A stretch of DNA of 64,000 nucleotides from assembly GCA_027493545.1 (NCBI GenBank), contig JAOSKR010000002.1, positions 124,001 to 188,000 of the forward strand, written 5' to 3'. Position 1 is the first letter of the stretch, and every line of letters starts with the position of its first letter. The stretch comes from Roseovarius sp. (GTDB taxonomy: Bacteria > Pseudomonadota > Alphaproteobacteria > Rhodobacterales > Rhodobacteraceae). Shown here one piece after another: positions 40,223 through 49,422 of this stretch. Both the position numbers and the translations under genes were made by a program. Under the pieces are notes generated by a model. It was not told the DNA's origin and did not search any database. It saw nothing but the letters and a program-made list of their open reading frames with translations.

Positions 40223-41290
40223 CAGTCGCCGTCGCTCCAGTCCACGCCGCGATAAAGGCGGCTGTCCTTGTATCGCGCGACGCCATAGCGCGTCAGCACC
40301 CCGATGGCGGCCGCGACCGGCACCGCCACCAGCATGCCGACAAAGCCGAAGAGCGCCCCGAACACCGTCAGCGCGAAGATCAGCCAGACCGGGTGCAGCC
40401 CGACCGAGCTGCCCACCAGCTTGGGCGTGAGCACGTTGCCCTCGATCACCTGGCCCACCACAAAGATGGCGCCCACCAGCCCGATGCTGATCCAGTCGCC
40501 CCAGAACTGGAAGAGCGCCAGCCCGATGGCGAGCGCGCCGCCCACCACCGCGCCGACATAGGGGATGAAGGTGATGAGCCCCGCCAGCGCCCCCACGACA
40601 AGGCCGAACTGCAGCCCCACCAGCATCAGCGCCACGGCGTAATAGGTGCCCGAGGATCAGGCTGACCGTGCCCATGCCGCGGATGAAGCTCGCCAGCGTG
40701 TGGTCGATCTCGCCCGCCAGTTGCCGGATCACCGGCGCGTGATCGCGCGGCAGAAGCGTGTCGATCTGGGCGATCATGCGGTCCCAGTCGTAGAGCAGGT
40801 AGAAGGCCACCACCGGCACGATCACGAAAAGCAGGGCGATGTTCACCACCGAGGCGGCCGAGCTGAGCACCCCGTTGAGCAGCTGTCCGCCCTTGCTCTG
40901 GATCGTCTCGCCCAGGGAGATCAGCGACTTGCGCAGGGTCGATTCCTCGTTGACGATGTCGGGAAACCGCTCGGTCAGGAAGGTTTGCAGGTCGCCCATC
41001 AGCCGGGGCGCGACGTTGATCAGGTTCACCGTCTGCTCCACCAGCGTCGGGACCACCAGGAGCGCCATGATCACGAAGATCATGAGCGTGATCAGCGTGA
41101 TCAGCGTGACCGCCACCGCGCGCGAGCACCCCATCCGTTCCAGCCGGTCGGCGACGGGGTCGAGGAAATAGGCGATGGCGCCGCCGATCACGAAGGGCAG
41201 GATCACGTCGCCCAGATACCACAGCGCGACCAGGAAGACGGCCAGCGCGAGGCCCCAGTATTTCACTTGTGTGCCGACAGGTAGGGTCAT
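40222..41290 (-). CDS. AI-2E family transporter, one frame break
   Basis: 355 residues after correction with about seven hydrophobic segments. Family features include VIGGAIAYFLDPVADRLE near the N-terminus and ITFIPYVGAVVGGALAIG with GNVLTPKLVGSSVGLHPVW in the C half. ATG 41290 reads MTLPVGTQVKYWGLALAVF. The frame is lost near 40651-40655 by one extra G, between VSLILG and TYYAVALM. The family includes AI-2 exporters and Na/H antiporters; the substrate here is unknown. The 265-bp gap 41291-41555 to the divergent proS shows nothing distinctive. Confidence 0.87.
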
Positions 41291-41555
41291 GGGTGGTCCC
41301 GAGCGATGCGCCATCCCGAGTTTTCGCCGATGCGGGCATCGCATGCAAGGCTCGCAACACCCCGGCGGGTGGTGACACGCCAGATGCCGGGCGGTGGGGG
41401 GCAAGCGTAGGGGCAAGCGGCCCCGCCAACGGCGATGCCCACCCGCCGGGGCGATCGTACCCGCAGGGCGTCCGCGCGTCCGCTTCGCCGCTTGTCTCAC
41501 CCCGCGCGAGCGCCTAAACCGAGCGCCAACGCCATCTGACACGAGGTATGCCGTC

Positions 41556-42918
41556 ATGCGCCTGTCCCGCTATTTCCTGCCGGTGCTCAAGGAGACGCCC
41601 GCCGAGGCGCAGATCGTCAGCCACCGGCTGATGCTGAGGGCGGGGATGATCAAGCAGGCGGCCGCGGGCATCTATTCGTGGCTGCCGCTGGGCTTCAAGG
41701 TGCTGCGCCGGCTCGAGACCATCGTCCACGAGGAACAGATGCGCGCGGGCCATATCCCGATGCTGATGCCGACGCTGCAATCGGCCGATCTGTGGCGCGA
41801 AAGCGGCCGCTTCGACGATTACGGCGAGGAGATGCTGCGCCTCAAGGACCGGCACGGGCGCGACATGCTTTACGGTCCCACCAACGAGGAACTCATCACC
41901 GACATCTTCCGCGCCCATGTCGGCAGCTACCGCGAACTGCCGCTGACGCTATATCACATCCAGTGGAAATTCCGCGACGAGGTGCGCCCGCGGTTCGGCG
42001 TGATGCGGGGGCGCGAGTTCCTGATGAAGGACGGCTACAATTTCGACCTCACGCGCGAAGACGCGATGCACGCCTATAACCGGCATCTGGTCAGCTACCT
42101 GCGCACCTACGAGCGCATGGGGCTGCAGGCGATCCCCATGCGCGCCGAAAGCGGGCCGATCGGGGGCGACGACACGCATGAATTCCTGGTGCTGGCCGAG
42201 ACCGGCGAATCGGGCGTATTCTACGACAGCGAGATCACCGATCTCAGTTTCGGCGAGCGCGTGATCGACTACGACGACCGCGCCCAGTGCCGGGCGGTGC
42301 TCGACGAGTTCACCTCGCGCTATGCCCGCACCGACGACACCCATGACGAGGCGGTGTTTCACGAACTTGTGCCCGAGGCGCGCCGCCGCGAGGGGCGCGG
42401 CATCGAGGTGGGCCAGATCTTCTATTTCGGCACCAAGTATTCCGAGCCGCTCGGCGCCACCGTGCAGGGCCCCGATGGCAGGCCGGTGGCGGTACACATG
42501 GGCAGCCACGGCATCGGCGTCAGCCGCCCTGGTGGGCGCGATCATCGAGGCCAGCCACGACGAGCGCGGCATCGTCTGGCCCGAGGGGGTGACGCCCTTT
42601 CATGCCGGTATCGTCAACCTCAAGCAGGGCGACGCCGGCACCGACGCGGCCTGCGAGGGCATCTACCGGGCGCTCGCGGCCCGGGGCCTCGAGCCGCTCT
42701 ACGACGACACCGAGGAACGCGCCGGCGCCAAGTTCGCGACCATGGACCTGATCGGCCTGCCCTGGCGGGTCACGGTGGGGCCGCGGGGGCTGAAGGCCGG
42801 CGTGGTCGAGCTGACCTGCCGGCGCACCGGCGAGAGCGAGGAGATGCCCGCGGAGGCGGCGGTGGCGCGGCTGGCGGAAATCTACGCCGCCCATCGGGCG
42901 GTTTCGGCGCCGGCTTAG
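41556..42918 (+). CDS. proS: Prolyl-tRNA synthetase, one frame break
   Basis: 453 residues after correction, the short alphaproteobacterial form without the editing domain. It charges tRNA-Pro. Class II motifs: [54 protein letters not shown] and [10 protein letters not shown]; the C-terminal anticodon domain is [18 protein letters not shown] onward. ATG 41556 reads [19 protein letters not shown]. The frame is lost near 42524-42527 by one extra C (CGCCCTGG for CGCCTGG). ProS is essential and normally single-copy, so the break is very likely a sequence error. Confidence 0.94.
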
Positions 42919-42927
42919 AGTATCCGT

Positions 42928-43057
42928 CGCGTTCAATTGGAAACGGTTCGACGGCGGGCACGCGGCCGCCCGGGTGGGCGCGGAACGCGCCCGCCTTGGG
43001 GCGGGCGGTCGCGTGCCCGTCGCTGGCGCGACGGGCGGGTGCTTCCAATTGAACGCG
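42928..43057. repeat. Nested 130-bp inverted-repeat element after proS
   Basis: Outer arms of 15 bp are perfect: CGCGTTCAATTGGAA (42928-42942) and TTCCAATTGAACGCG (43043-43057). A second pair of 18-bp arms with one mismatch lies at 42955-42972 and 43002-43019, and an inner hairpin GGTGGGCGCG/CGCGCCCGCC lies between them. The whole element fills the gap between proS and a convergent small gene. It could be a bidirectional terminator or a palindromic mobile repeat. There is no T tract, and the AT-rich outer arms are unusual for this genome. Confidence 0.65.
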
Positions 43058-43134
43058 GTACGCCATGGCCGGTGGCCATCCGGTCGTTTCGCACCAGCAT
43101 GCAGGCGGCTTTGCCCCCGATGCTGCCGGGCCTG

Positions 43135-43257
43135 TCAGAACCCGGCGACACCGCGCAGGGCAAAGCCGGCCAGCGCCAGAGCCAGCGCGGTCAGGATCAG
43201 GCCCAGCGCCAGCCGGATGCGGCGGCGCAGCGGCAGGTTGCGCGCGGGATTAATCAT
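43135..43257 (-). CDS. Small single-span membrane protein (40 residues)
   Basis: MINPARNLPLRRRIRLALG followed by LILTALALALAGFALRGVAG: a basic N-terminus and one membrane helix. The start overlaps the end of the reductase gene by 8 bases, in the shared bases TATGATTAA, which suggests translational coupling. No homologue is known to me. It could be a small accessory subunit of the reductase. Confidence 0.55.
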   Translation of the reverse strand: MINPARNLPLRRRIRLALGLILTALALALAGFALRGVAGF

Positions 43258-44607
43258 AGACGAACTGCTCCGACAGGATGCGGGTGGCGGGAACGCCCAG
43301 ACCGATGAGCGTGTCCTCGACGAGGATCAGCATCGGCGGCGGGCCGCAAAGGACATAAAGCCAGTCGCGCCGTTCGTCCCCGCCGAAATGGCGGCGGATC
43401 AGGTCGGGGGTGATCATCCCGGTCTCTCCGTCCCAGTCCTCGGGCGGTTCGGAGAGGACATGCACGACCTCGGTGCCATGCTCGCGCGCGATCGTTTCCA
43501 GTTCGCCGGCATAGGCGATCTGGCCGGCGTGGCGGTTGCCGTAGACGAGAACGGTCGGGCGGGGGTCCCGGATCGTGTGCCGTTCGCGCAGGATGCCCAT
43601 CAACGGGGCGAGCCCGACGCCGCCGGCGATCAGCGCGATGCCGGGGCATCGGCATGCGGCTCGACGGTCAGGTGGCCGTGCGGCGCTTCGAGCCATGCCC
43701 GCGTGCCGGGGGCGATCCGGCCGACGGAGCCGCTGAAATCGCCCTGTTCCTTGATCAGGAATTCCACCTCCGTCCCCCGCGAGGGGGCCGAGGCGATGGA
43801 AAAGGGGTTTTCGTCGAGCGAGAACACCGCGCGGCCGACATTCAGCCACGCGAACTGCCCGGCGCGATAGCGCAGGCGGCCGGGGAAATCGGGCGTTACC
43901 CGCAGAACCCAGGTGCGGTCGGCCTCGTGACGCACCTCGCTGACGCGCCAAGGCCGCCGCCACCGCCTCAAGGGTGCCACGGCATAGACCCAGAACAGGG
44001 CCAGAAGCGCCACTGCCAGCAACCCCAGCCACAGCCGGGCCATTGCCGGATCGGCGCTGTAGCGGCCGGCACGCAGGGCGTGCAGCACCGCCATTGCCGC
44101 CACCAGCGCCGCCGCCGCCCCGTGCAGCAGACGCCAGTGCTGATAGCGCAGGCCGGTGGCCTCCTTGGCGATGGCCATTACCACCAGCCCGCCCAGGCCC
44201 AGCCAGGCAAGGATGCCGGGCCATGTCGCGGCCCAGCCGTATTCGATGACGCCGTGGCGGGTTGCGTCCCACACGGGTGCGGGATTGCGCGGCGAGACGT
44301 AGAGGAACGGGTGCGCCAGCGCGAACGCCAGCGCCGCCCGCGCCAGAAGCTGATGAGAGCGCATCACCACATCGCTGCCGGCCCGGTTGGTGACGAACCG
44401 GAACCGGCCCAACAGCAGGAATTCCGCAAGCAGCATCGCCAGCGCAACCATCCCCAGCCCGGTGGCCAGCTCGTCCCACGGCGTGCGCGGGGAAAGCCCC
44501 TGTGCCCGGGCGAGGGCCAGCGGCGCCAGTCCAAGCGCGAGATAGAACAGGATCAACAGGCCGACCGGCATGCGCGCTCCATAATACGGCGCGGGCCCGG
44601 AGTACAT
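43250..44607 (-). CDS. Ferric-reductase-like membrane flavoprotein (FAD/NAD(P)H), one frame break
   Basis: 452 residues after correction. The N half has six hydrophobic segments with His residues for heme (MRSHQLLARAALAFALAHPF and QHWRLLHGAAAALVAAMAVL), as in ferric reductase/NOX-type domains. The C half is a ferredoxin-NADP reductase domain: FSLDENPFSIASAP binds FAD, IALIAGGVGLAPLMGIL and YVLCGPPPML bind NAD(P)H. The frame is lost near 43641-43645 (one C missing) just before the NAD-binding part. Start ATG 44607 gives MYSGPAPYYGARMPVG; ATG 44571 is an alternative. It moves electrons across the membrane; the acceptor is unknown. Confidence 0.83.
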
Positions 44608-44703
44608 CACCGTCTTGACAGGATTGTGAAACACCCCAATGCGCTTGACCAGGGGGCGGATAAGTCGCAGTGTCCGCCGAATAAATCGACCCGAGGAGCC
44701 ATC

Positions 44704-45993
44704 GTGGCCGCCAGCCCCGCCCCGTTTGCCCGTTTCGAGTGGATGATCGCCTGGCGCTATCTGCGCGCGCGCCGCGCCGAGGGCGGGGTCAGCACCATGA
44801 CCTGGATCAGCCTCACCGGCATCACGCTGGCGGTGTTTGCGCTCATCGCCACGCTGGCGGTGCGCTCCGGCTTTCGCGCCGAGTTCGTCGACACCATCCT
44901 CGGCGCCAACGCCCATGTCACCCTCTACAACGCCGGCGCCGTCGACGCCGAGACCGGCCGCATCGACCGCACCATCGCCGACTATGCAGCAATGGCCGAG
45001 CGGGTGCGCGCGGTGCCGGGCGTCACCCACGCCGCGCCGCTGATCAAGGGGCAGGTGATGGCCAGCGCGCGCCAGCGTCACGCCGGGGTCGAGGTGTTCG
45101 GCATCGCGCCCGACGATCTGCGCACCATTCCGCGCATCGCCGATCCCGCGACCTCGGCCGGCGATATCGGCGCGTTCGCCCAGGGCATCGCCATCGGGTC
45201 GGGCGTGGCGCGCGAACTCAATGTCGGCATCGGCGACCGCATCAAGCTGATTTCGCCCGACGGCGCCAGGACGGCATTCGGCACCAGTCCGCGGATCAAC
45301 GCCTACGAGGTGGTCTATATCTTTTCGGCCGGGCGCTACGACATCGACCGGGTGCGCGTCTATCTGCCCTTTGCCGAGGCGCAGGCGTTCTTCAACCGCG
45401 AGGGGCGCGCCGACGAGCTCGAGGTGATGGTCGAGGCCCCCGAGGAAGTGGACGCGATGACGCCGGCGCTGCTGGCGGCGGCGGGCGAGCGGGCGCAGGT
45501 CTGGACCTGGCGCGATGCCTCGGGCGGGTTCTTGCGCGCGCTCGAGGTCGAGGACAACGTGATGTTCGTGATCCTGTCGATCCTGGTGCTGATCGCGGCG
45601 ATGAACATTACCAGCGGGCTGATCATGCTGGTCAAGAACAAGGGCCGCGACATCGGCATCCTGCGCACCATGGGGCTGACCGAGGGCTCGGTGATGCGGA
45701 TCTTCTTCATCTGCGGCGCCTTCACCGGCGTCATCGGCACCCTTCTGGGCGTGCTGCTGGGGTGCCTCTTCGCGATCTATATCGACCCGATCTTTTCGTT
45801 CGTGAACGTGATGATGGGCGGGCAGGTGTGGGACCCGTCGATCCGCGGCATCTACAACCTGCCGGCCAAGCTGGAGCTGCCGGACGTTTTGTCGGCGGTG
45901 ACGCTGTCGCTGGGGCTGAGTTTCGTCGTCACGCTCTTTCCGGCGCGGCGCGCGGCGCGGCTCGATCCGGTCGAGGCGCTGCGCTATGAGTGA
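44704..45993 (+). CDS. lolC: Lipoprotein-releasing ABC transporter permease LolC/LolE type
   Basis: 429 residues, intact. Four membrane segments in the FtsX/MacB layout, one after the N-terminus ([18 protein letters not shown]) and three in the C part ([20 protein letters not shown] and after). A large periplasmic domain lies between them. The conserved [14 protein letters not shown] and the C-terminal [18 protein letters not shown] are typical. GTG 44704 follows GAGGAG. The stop overlaps lolD by 8 bases. LolCDE frees outer-membrane lipoproteins from the inner membrane; several lipoproteins are encoded in this window. Confidence 0.92.
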   Translation: MAASPAPFARFEWMIAWRYLRARRAEGGVSTMTWISLTGITLAVFALIATLAVRSGFRAEFVDTILGANAHVTLYNAGAVDAETGRIDRTIADYAAMAERVRAVPGVTHAAPLIKGQVMASARQRHAGVEVFGIAPDDLRTIPRIADPATSAGDIGAFAQGIAIGSGVARELNVGIGDRIKLISPDGARTAFGTSPRINAYEVVYIFSAGRYDIDRVRVYLPFAEAQAFFNREGRADELEVMVEAPEEVDAMTPALLAAAGERAQVWTWRDASGGFLRALEVEDNVMFVILSILVLIAAMNITSGLIMLVKNKGRDIGILRTMGLTEGSVMRIFFICGAFTGVIGTLLGVLLGCLFAIYIDPIFSFVNVMMGGQVWDPSIRGIYNLPAKLELPDVLSAVTLSLGLSFVVTLFPARRAARLDPVEALRYE

Positions 45994-46669
45994 GCCGATG
46001 CTGCGCCTGGAGGGGATCGAGAAGACCTACAATGCGGGCGCCACCGGCGAGGTCCGGGTGCTGCGCGGCGCTTCGCTCGAGGTGGCGGCGGGCGAGATGG
46101 TGGCGCTGGTGGCGCCCTCGGGGGCGGGCAAGTCGACGCTTCTGCACATCGCCGGGCTGCTCGATACCGCCGATGCAGGCAGGGTCGGGATCGGGGGTGC
46201 CGACATGAGCGGCATGTCGGACCGGCGCCGCACCATCGTGCGCCGCCGCGAGGTCGGCTTCGTCTACCAGTTCCACCACCTGCTGCCCGAATTCACCGCG
46301 CGCGAAAACGTCATGCTGCCGCAACTCGCGGACGGCGTGCCGCGCGCGCAGGCGGCGGCGCGGGCCATCGAGCTGCTGGACCGGGTGGGGGTGGCGGACC
46401 GCGCCGGGCACCGCCCCTCGGCGATGTCGGGGGGTGAACAGCAGCGGGTGGCGTTCTGCCGGGCGCTGGCCAACGCTCCGCGCCTGCTGCTGGCGGACGA
46501 ACCCACCGGCAACCTCGATCCGGCGACTTCGGACCGGGTTTTCGGGGCGCTGGTGGAACTGGTGCGCGACACCGGGCTGGCGGCGCTGATCGCGACCCAC
46601 AACCTCGAGCTGGCCGCGCGCATGGACCGGGTCGTGCGGCTCGACGCGGGCCGGGTGGTGGCGGGATAG
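45986..46669 (+). CDS. lolD: Lipoprotein-releasing ABC transporter ATP-binding subunit LolD
   Basis: 227 residues, intact. Walker [10 protein letters not shown] (residues 43-51), Q loop ([17 protein letters not shown], which carries the LolD-type FHHLLPEF), signature [15 protein letters not shown] and Walker [13 protein letters not shown]. It drives the LolC/E permease and is co-translated with it. The dispersed repeat and no clear terminator follow within 55 bp. Confidence 0.93.
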   Translation: MSEPMLRLEGIEKTYNAGATGEVRVLRGASLEVAAGEMVALVAPSGAGKSTLLHIAGLLDTADAGRVGIGGADMSGMSDRRRTIVRRREVGFVYQFHHLLPEFTARENVMLPQLADGVPRAQAAARAIELLDRVGVADRAGHRPSAMSGGEQQRVAFCRALANAPRLLLADEPTGNLDPATSDRVFGALVELVRDTGLAALIATHNLELAARMDRVVRLDAGRVVAG

Positions 46670-46721
46670 CCCGGGCCCGCAGACGCGCGCGCCAGGTGTT
46701 GCCGTCAGGCCGCCTCCGACG

Positions 46722-46748
46722 GGAGTATTTGCGGGCAAGACGAAGGAT
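46722..46748 (+). repeat. Dispersed intergenic repeat, copy after lolD
   Basis: GGAGTATTTGCGGGCAAGAC followed by GAAGGAT, 52 bp after the lolD stop, in the 155-bp gap before the Ldh2-type gene. One base differs from the core (GAC for GAT). Confidence 0.6.
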
Positions 46749-46824
46749 CGGGGGCGCGCGGTGGATTGACCGCCGGGTCCGGGGACGACAAGCTGACCCG
46801 ACTGCGGGCGAAGGGAGGCGTGGC

Positions 46825-47802
46825 ATGAAGGTGGCATTGCGGGAGATCGAGACCACGGTGGCGCGCGCGCTCATCCGCCACGGCGCGGCGGAGTGGGTGG
46901 CGGCGGAGGTCGCGAGCGCGGTGGCCGAGGCCGAGGGGCTGGGCAACCGTATCTGCGGGCTCTACTACCTCGAGAGCTATTGCCAGCAGCTGCGCTCGGG
47001 CCGGGTCAGGGGTGACGCGGAGCCCGACGTGACCCGTCCCCGCCCCGGCTCGGTGGTGGCCGATGCGCGGTTCGGCTTTGCCCAGCCGGCCTTTGCCCGG
47101 GCGCTGCCGCAGGCGGTCGAGGCGGCGCGCGATTGCGGCGTGGCGAGCCTCGCCGTCGCGCATGCCCATACCTGCACCAGCCTGGGGTTTTTCACCGCCC
47201 GCATCGCCCGGCAGGGGATGATCGCGCTGGGTTTCACAAATGCCACGCCGGTGGTGGCGCCGCCCGGCGGGCGGACGCGGGTGATCGGCACCAACCCGAT
47301 TTCGTTCGCCGTGCCGGACGGGCAGGGCGGTGTGGCGATGCTCTTTGACCAGTCGACCACTGCGGTGGCGCTGGGCAAGGTCACCATGGCGAAGGCAGCA
47401 GGTGAGGCCATCCCCGAGGGCTGGGCGGTCGATGCCGAGGGCCGGCCCACCGCTGACGCGGACGCGGCGCTGGCGGGCTCGCTGCTGAGTGTCGGGGGCT
47501 ACAAGGGCTGGGGCTTCGGTCTCATGGCCGAACTGCTGGCCGCCGGCATGACCGGCAGCCGCGCCGGCCCCGATATCGGCCCGCTCAAGGCGGTCGAGGG
47601 CGCGCCGCATGACATCGGCGACTATTACCTGCTGATCGACCCGGCCCTGTCGGGGGCGTTTCACGACCGGTTTTCGCGGGTGGCCGGCATGGTGGCGCAG
47701 GACGAGGGCGCGCGCATCCCCGGCGCCGGCCGCGCGGCGGCCGATCCGGCCGAACTGGACCCCGCTGCCTGGGCGCAGGCGGTTCGGCTGGCGGACGGTT
47801 AG
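46825..47802 (+). CDS. Ldh2/malate dehydrogenase-type NAD(P)H oxidoreductase
   Basis: 325 residues, intact. The family signature is complete: an N-terminal helical region with EAEGLGNRICGLYYLESY, the central TNATPVVAPPGGRTRVIGTN and ISFAVPDGQGG, and the C-terminal GGYKGWGFGLMAELLAAGMT. Members reduce 2-oxo acids or cyclic imines (lactate, ureidoglycolate, delta1-piperideine-2-carboxylate). Which one applies cannot be told. AAGGGAGG at 46811-46818 sets ATG 46825. It converges on the small gene at 47807. Confidence 0.85.
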   Translation: MKVALREIETTVARALIRHGAAEWVAAEVASAVAEAEGLGNRICGLYYLESYCQQLRSGRVRGDAEPDVTRPRPGSVVADARFGFAQPAFARALPQAVEAARDCGVASLAVAHAHTCTSLGFFTARIARQGMIALGFTNATPVVAPPGGRTRVIGTNPISFAVPDGQGGVAMLFDQSTTAVALGKVTMAKAAGEAIPEGWAVDAEGRPTADADAALAGSLLSVGGYKGWGFGLMAELLAAGMTGSRAGPDIGPLKAVEGAPHDIGDYYLLIDPALSGAFHDRFSRVAGMVAQDEGARIPGAGRAAADPAELDPAAWAQAVRLADG

Positions 47803-48602
47803 GGTTTCAGTCGCGGCGCTTCGGGTTTTGCCCGGCGGCCTCGATCATCTGGCGGCTCTCCGATGCGGTGTAGCCGTCGATCAGGATCGTGCGGCCGCGG
47901 CGGACGGCAAGCTTGACCTTGTACAGCTCGTTGGCGCTGAGGCGTTCGAATGCCTCGGGCGTGAACCGGCGCGGGACAAGGTCGGTCGGGTCGAGTTCTT
48001 CGGCTTCTTCGGCCAGCACGGCGGCGGCCGGCAGGGCGGCGAGCGCTGCCCATGCGAGGATTGTGCGGCGATTGGGGTGCGGCGGCATGGCGTGTCTCCT
48101 CGGGGTGTCGGTACCTGCACCGGAAGTGGGGGCGGGCGGGCTTCGTTGCAACCGGGTGCCAGACCTGCTGGGTGACGAAGACCCCCGCCGCCATCAGCGC
48201 GATGCCGCTCGCGCGGGTCAGCGACAGCGGCGAGACACGCGCCCCGAAGAGGCCGAAATGGTCGATCAGGGCGGCGCTGAGGAGCTGGCCCAGCAGCACG
48301 AAGAAGATGGCATTGCCGACCCCGAATCGCGGAGCGATGAAGGTGATCGAGAGAACGTAGAACGCGACCAGCAGCCCGCCGAGAAAGAGGTGCCGCGGCG
48401 CCCCGGCGGCGCCTCGTACCGCCGCCGGGCCGGTCAGCGCCAGCGCCAGCAGGGTGGCGACGAGCGCGACCACGAAGAGGATCGCCGCCGCCGCCACCGG
48501 CGAGCCCAGGCGCACCCCCAGCGCGGCGTTGAGCGCGGCCAGGATGGGAATGCCGATGCCGGCGGCGAGCATGACGAGGGCGTAGGTGGCGTTCACGGGC
48601 AT
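47799..48602 (-). CDS. YdcZ/DUF606-type DMT transporter, C-terminal end unclear
   Basis: The conserved part is about 150 residues (roughly 48140-48602). It has five hydrophobic segments: ATYALVMLAAGIGIPILAAL, AAAAILFVVALVATLLALAL, HLFLGGLLVAFYVLSITFIA, GNAIFFVLLGQLLSAALIDH and SGIALMAAGVFVTQQVW. That is the full DUF606 domain. After VTQQVWHPVA the printed frame does not stop until 47799, passing through the next gene in another frame with Arg-rich, unlikely sequence. No stop occurs in any of the three frames between 48150 and 48088, so a base change or indel near the true stop is probable. Only the first 150 residues should be trusted. Confidence 0.65.
   Translation of the reverse strand: MPVNATYALVMLAAGIGIPILAALNAALGVRLGSPVAAAAILFVVALVATLLALALTGPAAVRGAAGAPRHLFLGGLLVAFYVLSITFIAPRFGVGNAIFFVLLGQLLSAALIDHFGLFGARVSPLSLTRASGIALMAAGVFVTQQVWHPVATKPARPHFRCRYRHPEETRHAAAPQSPHNPRMGSARRPAGRRRAGRRSRRTRPDRPCPAPVHARGIRTPQRQRAVQGQACRPPRPHDPDRRLHRIGEPPDDRGRRAKPEAPRLKP
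47807..48088 (-). CDS. Hypothetical exported protein
   Basis: 93 residues from ATG 48088, preceded by GAGGAG. The signal peptide NRRTILAWAALAALPAAAVL begins with twin Arg. The mature part has TPEAFERLSANELYKVKLAV and YTASESRQMIEAAGQNPKRR. No recognised family. It lies immediately behind the DMT-type gene on the same strand, whose reading frame as printed runs over it. Confidence 0.6.
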   Translation of the reverse strand: MPPHPNRRTILAWAALAALPAAAVLAEEAEELDPTDLVPRRFTPEAFERLSANELYKVKLAVRRGRTILIDGYTASESRQMIEAAGQNPKRRD

Positions 48603-48656
48603 CGGCGATCCTGTCGGGTGAATTGTTGCGGGACGAGCATGGCACGCGGCGGGGCG

Positions 48657-48670
48657 CTGATCCAGATCAA
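48657..48670. promoter_or_regulatory. FNR/FnrL-like box upstream of the cytochrome gene
   Basis: CTGAT-CCAG-ATCAA, one mismatch to TTGAT-N4-ATCAA. It lies 76 bp upstream of the cytochrome c start, in the divergent gap to the YdcZ-type gene. Low-oxygen control by FnrL is common for cytochrome genes in Rhodobacterales, so the site makes sense, though a one-mismatch site can occur by chance. Confidence 0.5.
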
Positions 48671-48745
48671 TGTGATGGCCGGCGCGGCATGTTGGAATCG
48701 GACCGCGCCCGGGGGTTTGCCGGGGCCGTTGAAGGGAGAACTCGC

Positions 48746-49153
48746 ATGACGGGAAAAGGTGCGGCAATCGTGTTCGCGGTGGCAATGATGGCGGAGCCGG
48801 CGGCGGCGGCCGACATCGAGGCCGGACGCGAGACCTATTGGCGCTATTGCTCGTCCTGTCACGGCGAGATGGCCGAGGGCAACGGGCCGATGCGCGCGGT
48901 GCTGATGGTGAAGCCGGCCGACCTGACGGTGCTGACGGCGAATGGCGGCGGGGTCTTTCCGCTCGATCGCGTCATCAGGCGCATCGACGGGCGCGACCCG
49001 CTGGTCTCGCATGGCAGCGAGATGCCGGTCTATGGCGATTTCTTTCATGAGGGCGGGCGCGAGACCGTCGAGGCCGAGGACGGCACACGGGTGGCCACCA
49101 GCGGCGCGGTGGCCGATCTGCTGGCCTATCTGCGCACCATCCAGGCCAGGTAA
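48746..49153 (+). CDS. Small c-type cytochrome
   Basis: 135 residues. Signal peptide MTGKGAAIVFAVAMMAEPAA, cleaved before ADIEAGRETYW. One heme site CSSCH in YWRYCSSCHGEMAEGNGP; the axial Met is probably in SEMPVYGDFF. It is a periplasmic class I cytochrome c of the soluble type. AAGGGAGAA sets ATG 48746. Its redox partners are not nearby. The 269-bp gap 49154-49422 that follows is GC-rich without clear features. Confidence 0.87.
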   Translation: MTGKGAAIVFAVAMMAEPAAAADIEAGRETYWRYCSSCHGEMAEGNGPMRAVLMVKPADLTVLTANGGGVFPLDRVIRRIDGRDPLVSHGSEMPVYGDFFHEGGRETVEAEDGTRVATSGAVADLLAYLRTIQAR

Positions 49154-49422
49154 GCCGACGCCGGCAGGGCGAAGCCCCGCGCGGGTGCGGCATCGCCCGG
49201 CGGCGGTTTCCTGATTCCGGCGGTTGCTCCGGCCGGTCACGGAGCGGCCACGCGCCGGCCGTCCCTGGCCCGCGCCGCCCGCGCGCAACGCGCGCCGGCT
49301 TGAGCCGCGCTTAACCCTGGTTCCCTACCTCCCCTGTCTCGCCGGCGGCGCACGCCGCGGCCGGATCGGACATCAGGGCAACCGGGCCCGCCTCATGCCC
49401 GGGATGCAGGAAAGGGGATGCG

